A DNA stretch of 64,000 bases, taken from an uncultured Bradyrhizobium sp. (GTDB lineage Bacteria; Pseudomonadota; Alphaproteobacteria; Rhizobiales; Xanthobacteraceae). The position numbers and the translations under genes are program-made. The stretch is from contig NZ_CAKZJO010000054.1 in assembly GCF_936943645.1 (NCBI RefSeq), forward strand, positions 62,001-126,000, in the 5' to 3' direction. The notes under the pieces are model-generated. The model saw only the letters and a list, made by a program, of their open reading frames with translations, was not told the DNA's origin and ran no database searches. Of the stretch, positions 58,427 to 64,000 are shown one piece after another (positions within the stretch are counted from its first letter, which is position 1; every line of letters starts with the position of its first letter).

Positions 58427-58990
58427 GTGCCCGACGCCATCGAACTCCTGAAGACCCGCCGCTCGGTCAAGCCGCGCGAGATGACCGGACCCGGCCCTTC
58501 GGCGGCCGAGCTCGAGACCATCCTCACCATCGGCGCCCGCGTGCCCGATCACGGCAAGCTCGCCCCCTGGCGCTTCATCATTTTCGAGGGCGATGCCCGC
58601 GCACGCGCCGGCGAGGTGATCGCCAAGGTGTTTGCGCGGAAGAATCCCGGCGCGCCGGCGGCCGACGTCGAGATCGAGCGCAAGCGCCTGATGGATGCGC
58701 CGCTGGTGATCGGCATCGTCAGCTTCACCAAGCCGCATCCGAAGGTGCCGGCGTTCGAGCAGGAATTGTCGGCGGGCGCCAGCGCCATGAACATCGTCAC
58801 GGCCGCGACCGCGCTCGGCTACGGTGCCTGCTGGCTGACCGGCTGGTTCTCGTTCGACCGCGACGTCCTCGACGGCCTCGGCCTCAAGCCGGATGAGAAG
58901 CTCGCCGGCTTCATTCACGTGGGCACGCCGACCAAGCCGAGCGAGGACCGTCCGCGACCGTTCCTTTCGGAAATCGTGACGCGTTTTTGA
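58427..58990 (+). CDS. Nitroreductase family protein
   Basis: A 187-aa FMN-dependent nitroreductase: DAIELLKTRRSVKPREMTGP (phosphate-binding Arg in RRS), ARVPDHGKLAPWRFIIFEG, NIVTAATALGYGACWLTGW and FIHVGTPTKPSEDRPRP (C-terminal block). GTG 58427 has AGAGGAT upstream and is where family homology begins. It lies 93 bp downstream of thrS on the same strand and may be cotranscribed. Substrate unknown. Confidence 0.9.
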   Translation: MPDAIELLKTRRSVKPREMTGPGPSAAELETILTIGARVPDHGKLAPWRFIIFEGDARARAGEVIAKVFARKNPGAPAADVEIERKRLMDAPLVIGIVSFTKPHPKVPAFEQELSAGASAMNIVTAATALGYGACWLTGWFSFDRDVLDGLGLKPDEKLAGFIHVGTPTKPSEDRPRPFLSEIVTRF

Positions 58991-59053
58991 TCGATGGCGT
59001 GTTGACGCCTGCGACGCCTTGCGGCTTTGATCCCGCCGAGGGAGGAAGCCCGA

Positions 59054-60322
59054 ATGAAGCGTCGTGATTTTCTGGTCGGAGCCGCGGCGCTCGCCGGCTC
59101 GATGGCGCGAGGCCGGGCCGCCGACATCCCTGCCCCCTCGCCCGAGGGGCTCGACCGCATCACCGCCTATTTCGACAACGAGGTCGGAAGCGGCCGTCTG
59201 CCCGGCGCCGTGATCATGGTGCAGCAGCACGGCAAGCCGGTCTATCTCAAGACCTTCGGCGTGCGCGACACCCGGACGGGCCTTGCCATGACGCCCGATA
59301 CGATCTTCGCCATCCACTCGATGACCAAGCCGATCACGTGCCTCGGGGCGATGATGCTGATCGACGACGGCAAGCTCGCGCTCACCGACCCCGTGTCGAA
59401 ATACGTCCCGCTGTTCGCGCGCACCAAGGTCGGCCTCGAGGTCACCGAGCCGGACGGCAAGCTGGAGCTCGATCTCGTGCCGCCGGTCCGTCCCGTCAAC
59501 ATCGAGGATCTGCTGCGGCACACTTCGGGCATCAGCTACGACTATATCGGCGGCAAATGGGTCGAGCAGGCCTACAAGGCGGCCGACATCTTCGAAGGCC
59601 AGTTCAACAACAGGGAATTCGCCGACCGCATCGCCAAGCTGCCGCTGGCGCGGCAGCCGGGAACGCTGTGGCGCTACGGCCATTCCACCGACGTGCTCGG
59701 CAGTGTCATCGAAATCGTCTCGGGCCAGACGCTGTACCAGTTCCTCAAAGCTCGCATCTTCGATCCGCTCGGCATGAACAGCACCAAGTTCGCGCTGGCG
59801 ACCGAGGATGAGCTGGCGCGGATGGCGCGGCCGCTGCCGAACGATTTCATCCTGCTCGCTGGAGAGCGCGATCGTCTGGACCATCCGGAATGGCAATCCG
59901 GCGGCGGCGGCCTGCTCTCGACCATCACCGACTATCAGCGCTTCTCGCAGATGCTGCTCAACGGCGGCTCGTTTGCGGGCCGGCGCTATCTGAGCCCCGC
60001 CGCGTTCAAGGCGATGACGACGGATCATATCGGGCCCGGCTCCGGCGTCGGACGCGACTATTTCTATTTTCCGGGCGACGGCTTTGGTTATGGCTATGGC
60101 CTTGCGGTGCGGACCGATCCCGGCAATGCGAAGCCGCCGCCGCCGGGCTCGCTCGGCGAGTTGAAGTGGGACAGTGGCAGCGGCACCTATTTCGGCGTCG
60201 ATCCCAAGCTCGACATGGTCTACCTCATGATGCAGCAGACCCAGAACGAGCGCAGCCGCATCACGCCCGCCTTCAAGGCGCTGGTCTATGACAGCTACCC
60301 CGAAGGCCTACGCCGCCCGTGA
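59054..60322 (+). CDS. Exported serine hydrolase, beta-lactamase class C-like
   Basis: A 422-aa protein. Twin-arginine-type signal MKRRDFLVGAAALAGSMARG. SxxK in IHSMTKPITCLG (Ser-Met-Thr-Lys at about residue 85). The second motif appears as WRYGHSTDVLG (Tyr-Gly-His in place of Tyr-x-Asn). A third region GELKWDSGSGTYFGVDPK is near residue 380. Members include esterases and transesterases similar to EstB. GGGAGGAAG precedes ATG 59054. Its last 15 bp overlap the convergent GGDEF-EAL gene. Confidence 0.88.
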   Translation: MKRRDFLVGAAALAGSMARGRAADIPAPSPEGLDRITAYFDNEVGSGRLPGAVIMVQQHGKPVYLKTFGVRDTRTGLAMTPDTIFAIHSMTKPITCLGAMMLIDDGKLALTDPVSKYVPLFARTKVGLEVTEPDGKLELDLVPPVRPVNIEDLLRHTSGISYDYIGGKWVEQAYKAADIFEGQFNNREFADRIAKLPLARQPGTLWRYGHSTDVLGSVIEIVSGQTLYQFLKARIFDPLGMNSTKFALATEDELARMARPLPNDFILLAGERDRLDHPEWQSGGGGLLSTITDYQRFSQMLLNGGSFAGRRYLSPAAFKAMTTDHIGPGSGVGRDYFYFPGDGFGYGYGLAVRTDPGNAKPPPPGSLGELKWDSGSGTYFGVDPKLDMVYLMMQQTQNERSRITPAFKALVYDSYPEGLRRP

Positions 60323-62770
60323 GGCGCGCTGGCCGAAATCGGCGAGCAGCTTTGCGATCTCGGCCGCTGGCCGCGCCGCGCTGAACAGAAAGCCCTGCAC
60401 CTCGTTGCAGCCCTCGGCGCGCAGCCAGTCGAGCTGGTCCTCGGTCTCGACGCCCTCGGCAGTCGTGGTGATGTTGAGGCTGCGGCCGAGCCCGGAGATC
60501 GCGCGCACGATCGCTCCGCAATCGGGCCGCTCGGCCAGATCCTTGACGAAGGAGCGGTCGATCTTGATCTTGTCGAAGGGGAAGCTGCGCAAATAGCTGA
60601 GGCTGGAATAGCCGGTGCCGAAATCATCCATGGAGATGCCGACGCCGAGCTCGCGGAGCTGATGCAGGATCGCGAGATTGGCATCGGTCTCGGCCAGGAA
60701 GATCGACTCGGTGATCTCGAGCTCGAGACGTCGCGGCGACAGGCCGGACTGCGCCAGGGCCGAGATCACGATCTGAACCAGATTGCGGCTGCGGAATTGG
60801 GCCGGCGACAGATTGACGGCGACCTTGACGTCGACGGGCCATTTCACCGCTTCGGCGCAGGCCTCGCGCAGCACCCACTCCCCGAGTTGCGTGATGAGGC
60901 CGATGTCCTCGGCGACGGGAATGAACTCCGCGGGCGAGATCATGCCCTTGTCGGGATGACGCCAGCGCAGCAGAGATTCGAAACCGGAGATGCGGTCGGA
61001 GGCGATCGACACCAGCGGCTGGTAGTGCAGCTCGAACTCGCCATTGGCGAAGGCACGGCGCAGATCGAGCTCCATGTCGCGGCGCTTCTGCGCCTGCAGG
61101 TCCATCTCGCGCTCGAAGAAATGGTGCACGCCGCCGCCCTCGGACTTCGCCCGGTACAGCGCCATGTCGGCATTGCGCATCAGCTCTTCCGGTGTCACGC
61201 CGTCGCCGGGCGACAGCGCAATGCCGATGCTGGCGCCGATCACCATCTCCTGACCGTCGAGATCGTAAGGCGCCTTCAGCATGTCGATCAGCAGGCCGGC
61301 GCAGGCGCTGGCCTCGTTCGGCGAGACGTCAGCCCCCAGGATCACCGCGAATTCGTCGCCGCCGAGCCGGGCCGCGAGATTTGCGCCGCGCACCGCGGTG
61401 GTCAGGCGTCCGGCGACCTCCTTGAGCAGGCGATCGCCGACGGGATGACCGAAGGAATCGTTGATGTTCTTGAACAGGTCGAGGTCGATGTAGAGCACCC
61501 CGACACGCTTGTCGCCGGCCTGGTCCAGAGCCTGCTTCAGGCGCTCCTGGAAATATTCGCGGTTCGGCAGATCGGTGAGCCCGTCATGATGCGCCATGTG
61601 CGCGATGCGCGCCTCGGCCTTGCGCCGCTCGGTGATGTCGACCACGGCGACCAGATAGCCGTCGCGATCGTCGAAGGCGACGCGGCGGCCGAAGGTGAGC
61701 ACCTCGATCTCGCTGCCGTCGGCGCGCAAATGCCGCCAGTTGCGCGAGGAATGATAGGCCTCGCCGACGCGCTCCAGCGCCTCGGCGTGGCTGTCCCACT
61801 CGTCCTCGGGCCAGATCTCGTGCAGCTTCATGCGCAGGAAGGTGGCGCGGCTGTAGCCGTAATGCTGGACCGCGGCGTCGTTGACGCTGAGGAACTCCTT
61901 GCTCTCGGCGTCGAACACCCACATCGGCATCGGGTTGTTGTCGAACAGCAGGCGGAACGAGGCGTCGCGCCGCTTCAGGGCCGTGACATCGGAGATCGTC
62001 AGCGAGACAATGTCGGCGAAGGCGGTGGCGCTGAGGCGGAGGTGACGATCCCCGTGCTCGATCTCGAGCTGCTCGCCGCGGCTGCCCGCGACGACCTTGA
62101 GCAGGAAATCCATGATCTCGGGCAAGGCCAGCAGCGTGTTGCCCTCGCCGATCCGCCGCCACAACAGGCTGCCGTTCGCGACATTCAGCAGCGCGCCTGC
62201 GCTGTTGTTGTGATGCACGACCTGCAAATCGAACGGCTTGCCGCCGGCATCGCGCATCGTCGCCAGCGCGATCACCGCGTCGTCGGTCGCGGCGAAGATC
62301 GCGTCCAGCAGATTGTACTGCGCGCCGCGCTCGTTGATATAGGCGCCGACCAGCGTGGTGCCCCAGCGCGAGGCCGTCGGCAGCGTCAGCACATCGTAGG
62401 TCCTGACCATGCCGTCGCGCACGCAATGCGCGCTGACGTGGTGCGGCCGCCCCGTCGCGAGCGCGATGTGTGCGGCTTCCGTCAGCGCCGTGGCGCAATC
62501 GGGCGACAGCTCCGCGACCGCAATGTCCCAACGCTCCTCGCCGAGCCATTTCTGCACGTAGCGTCCGCTGCGCGACAGTTCGAGCCTGCCGTCGTTCCTC
62601 AGCAGCGCGATGTGATCGGCGAGCCGTCCGAGACTGCCGAGCATGACGTCCTCGTAGCGCGGCAAGCGGTCGCCCGGCTTCAACGCGGCGCGCCATTTGC
62701 GCTGAAGCACCGGGATGTCGTCGAACATTTCGGCGGCCGGTTTTCCCGGCATCTTCTTCGCGGCAGTCAT
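60308..62770 (-). CDS. PAS-GGDEF-EAL cyclic-di-GMP signalling protein
   Basis: An 820-aa soluble protein. N-terminal PAS-like domain (about 20-180), a second PAS with PAC (about 255-375, FRLLFDNNPMPMWVFDAESK), then a GGDEF domain with intact AARLGGDEFAVIL. The EAL domain has GFESLLRWRHPDKG (ESLLR variant of EAL), LSPAQFRSRNLVQ, ELEITESIF, SMDDFGTGYSSLSYLR and KIDRSFVKDL. Both active sites appear near-complete, so it may be bifunctional. It has no transmembrane segment. ATG 62770 follows GGGGA. The overlap with the serine hydrolase is 15 bp. Confidence 0.93.
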   Translation of the reverse strand: MTAAKKMPGKPAAEMFDDIPVLQRKWRAALKPGDRLPRYEDVMLGSLGRLADHIALLRNDGRLELSRSGRYVQKWLGEERWDIAVAELSPDCATALTEAAHIALATGRPHHVSAHCVRDGMVRTYDVLTLPTASRWGTTLVGAYINERGAQYNLLDAIFAATDDAVIALATMRDAGGKPFDLQVVHHNNSAGALLNVANGSLLWRRIGEGNTLLALPEIMDFLLKVVAGSRGEQLEIEHGDRHLRLSATAFADIVSLTISDVTALKRRDASFRLLFDNNPMPMWVFDAESKEFLSVNDAAVQHYGYSRATFLRMKLHEIWPEDEWDSHAEALERVGEAYHSSRNWRHLRADGSEIEVLTFGRRVAFDDRDGYLVAVVDITERRKAEARIAHMAHHDGLTDLPNREYFQERLKQALDQAGDKRVGVLYIDLDLFKNINDSFGHPVGDRLLKEVAGRLTTAVRGANLAARLGGDEFAVILGADVSPNEASACAGLLIDMLKAPYDLDGQEMVIGASIGIALSPGDGVTPEELMRNADMALYRAKSEGGGVHHFFEREMDLQAQKRRDMELDLRRAFANGEFELHYQPLVSIASDRISGFESLLRWRHPDKGMISPAEFIPVAEDIGLITQLGEWVLREACAEAVKWPVDVKVAVNLSPAQFRSRNLVQIVISALAQSGLSPRRLELEITESIFLAETDANLAILHQLRELGVGISMDDFGTGYSSLSYLRSFPFDKIKIDRSFVKDLAERPDCGAIVRAISGLGRSLNITTTAEGVETEDQLDWLRAEGCNEVQGFLFSAARPAAEIAKLLADFGQRASRAA

Positions 62771-62965
62771 GGCAGTCCCCAACGCACTTTCACGGCGCAT
62801 CCAATGCAGGCGCACTTAACGACGTGTAAAAAGGACGCAGGCGCGGGTTCCGTTCGGCGATTATGACAGTTTTAAGTCAGGTGTTGGTTAGTGCGCGTTA
62901 GAGACTATGACGGTGGTGCGAAGGCGATGCGTTCGGGCGCGCGTTCGAAGTTCGGCCCCCGTCTC

Positions 62966-63107
62966 TCGTGTCCCGGACGCACTGCAACGCTCTTGCGTTG
63001 CTGCGCTGAGCCGGGACCCAGCAAGCCACAGCACGTGCTGCAACGTGGGCCCCGGCTCTGCAGCGCAACGCTGAAGTAGCGCTGCGCTGCGTCCGGGGCA
63101 CGAGAGC
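62966..63107. repeat. Palindromic repeat (family B), copy 2
   Basis: CTCTCGTGTCCCGGACGC at the left and GCGTCCGGGGCACGAGAG at the right are inverted with one difference, enclosing GAGCCGGGACC and GGGCCCCGGCTCTG. It corresponds to the element at 44603-44770. Confidence 0.8.
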
Positions 63108-63211
63108 GTTGTTGAATGACTGACGTTGTTGAATAGCTGACATGGGATCGCATTCTCGCGGCTTGTTCGCCCGAGCTTTGCCTGATCTCTTCACCCTCTT
63201 GAATGGAGAGG

Positions 63212-63327
63212 GCGCAGGGAAGGCCGGGCGCCGGCTGGCACCCGCGGTCCACTGTGCGAATCCTGCGTAACAAGAAGCTGCACAGCGGCATACAGGTGTA
63301 GCCAGGACATCCCGGCCTTCCCTGCGC
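63212..63327. repeat. 17-bp perfect inverted repeat with 82-nt spacer
   Basis: GCGCAGGGAAGGCCGGG (63212-63228) and CCCGGCCTTCCCTGCGC (63311-63327). The spacer includes smaller GC-rich palindromes (GGCGCCGGCTGGC region). It could be a transposon-like miniature element or an RNA structure; no ORF. Confidence 0.65.
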
Positions 63328-63754
63328 AGTGGCTTTACGGCTTATGTCGTGATCTCCCCGGGGAGCGTTGCACTATTGCCCCCGTCGCCTTGCGGATGGC
63401 TGATGCGTGCGTCCGGTTGAACGACATGCATCACCACAAAACTTGGCGCACAGACCCCGGGCGCCAGGACCACACGATTTTGCCGTACGCCAATCACACC
63501 GGTCGTATGCGCCAGGTGTTTCGCTCACGGTTGCCCGCCCTGCAAAATCCTTTGCGCCGACGTGACCTGCGTCCACCGCCGCCCGGCCCGCGTTCGTGAC
63601 GATCGCGATACGCCCCTCTTCCTTGGGCCGGGTTGCCGCGATGGATACGCTCTTTCCGAATTTCGGTAAAGAAGAATATTTTTGCTGGCGCGCGTTGACC
63701 GGCATCTTGGGTGTTTTGCCCGTCGGGCAACGCAAGGGCTTGTGGGTCGTATTC

Positions 63755-63846
63755 GTAGCGTGGGCAAAAGCGCAACGCGCTGCGCCCGCCATCTCTCTCC
63801 ACTCGGGCCAATCGTGGGCACGCTTCGCTTTGCCCACCTTACGGCA
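63755..63846. repeat. Intergenic repeat (family D), copy 2
   Basis: GTAGCGTGGGCAAAAGCG, GCGCCCGCC, CAATCGTGGGCACGCTTCGC and the end CCTTACGGCA. It resembles the 43184-43276 element in order and sequence of parts. Confidence 0.65.
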
Positions 63847-63862
63847 CCGCGGCTGCCGGAGC

Positions 63863-64000
63863 CTAGCCGGCAAGCCGCTCGATCACCAGATCCAGCAGCG
63901 CGCGCAGGCGGGCCAGGCGCTTCAGGTCGCGGTGATAGCCGACATAGGTGTCGCGGCCGGGCGGCGCCGTGCCGATGTCGAGTGCGACCAGGCGGCGGTC
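63863..64000 (-). CDS. LysR-family transcriptional regulator, C-terminal fragment (cut by window edge)
   Basis: The last 45 codons are visible: LVALDIGTAPPGRDTYVGYH, then RDLKRLARLRALLDLVIERL and a stop (TAG 63863-63865). The YHRDLKRLARLRAL block is a common LysR C-terminal helix. The rest of the gene, including the helix-turn-helix, lies right of the window. Coordinates of the start are unknown. Confidence 0.72.
   Translation of the reverse strand, partial: DRRLVALDIGTAPPGRDTYVGYHRDLKRLARLRALLDLVIERLAG

Larger units (their letters stand above)
62771..63862. other. Gene-free 1.1-kb region filled with repeats
   Basis: No frame here looks like a protein-coding gene. It contains repeat B copy 2 (62966-63107), a 17-bp inverted repeat (63212-63327), a stretch with palindromic fragments (CTCCCCGGGGAG 63353-63364), TTTTGCCCGTCGGGCAA (63715-63731), and repeat D copy 2 (63755-63846). 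It separates the GGDEF-EAL gene from the LysR-type gene. Accumulated mobile repeats are the likely origin. Confidence 0.7.

Noticed and set aside
54935..60028. A 1697-codon open frame on the minus strand
   Set aside because: Only the part up to 56104 is the MFS transporter. The rest is antisense to thrS, the nitroreductase and the serine hydrolase, with no protein-like sequence.
60662..62866. 734-codon + strand frame opposite the GGDEF-EAL gene
   Set aside because: Antisense shadow; the minus strand encodes intact PAS, GGDEF and EAL domains.
1..64000. CRISPR array
   Set aside because: No regularly spaced direct repeats of 24-40 nt were seen; the repeats found are dispersed palindromes.

Overview
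The window looks like a chromosome segment of a Bradyrhizobium-type alphaproteobacterium (Nitrobacteraceae). This rests on high GC with strong third-position bias, a rhizobial gene repertoire (NAD kinase, FolE-HisI, YidD, ThrS, RlmB, DUF2336 and Hpt phosphorelay proteins, an Omp31-like barrel), TTAA-N7-TTAA sites of the CtrA type, and several families of short palindromic intergenic repeats. The genus is inferred from protein resemblance; no rRNA gene is present.

Positions 1-7963 form one end of an integrated element. A tyrosine recombinase sits next to the 3' end of a tRNA-Gly gene. Inward lie small accessory genes of the kind found on rhizobial ICEs and plasmids: a cut-off ArdC-like antirestriction protein, TspO, DUF2958, a zinc-ribbon protein and several unknowns. 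Three of these gene blocks are each preceded by a long imperfect inverted repeat (701-798, 2219-2583, 3831-4025). The two largest pair the Shine-Dalgarno region of the next gene into the closing stem. This serial arrangement next to ardC is the most unusual signal in the window. I suggest cis-acting RNA control, or single-stranded-DNA promoters that fire when the element enters a recipient.

Positions 8041-25200 are mostly chromosomal: a tiny transcription unit (8153-8353) carrying a 16-nt perfect complement of the 16S rRNA 3' end, a hybrid histidine kinase with a periplasmic binding protein, a UvrD-type helicase, oxidoreductases, PPK2, tRNA-Tyr, rlmB, secreted small proteins and tRNA-Thr. An AT-richer restriction-modification islet (15711-18127) interrupts this part. 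It holds a C5-cytosine methyltransferase, a Vsr nuclease, and an unassigned protein with a visible D-(x)n-ExK core that is probably the restriction enzyme.

Positions 25200-49700 carry a cytochrome c-PQQ dehydrogenase, two methyltransferases, a chemotaxis receptor, many small envelope proteins, peptidase and hydrolase genes, nadK, an Xre-DUF2975 pair, a REC-Hpt-DUF2336 phosphorelay group next to a lytic transglycosylase with CtrA-like sites, then hisI, folE, an IscU-like scaffold, a ClpP-fold exported protein and yidD. Positions 49700-64000 hold an APC permease, an alpha/beta-hydrolase lipoprotein, a GrlR-like protein, an MFS transporter, thrS, a nitroreductase, a serine hydrolase, a GGDEF-EAL protein, about 1.1 kb of repeat-filled gene-free DNA, and the 3' end of a LysR-type regulator. 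Very long antisense reading frames opposite many genes are composition artefacts and are not annotated.
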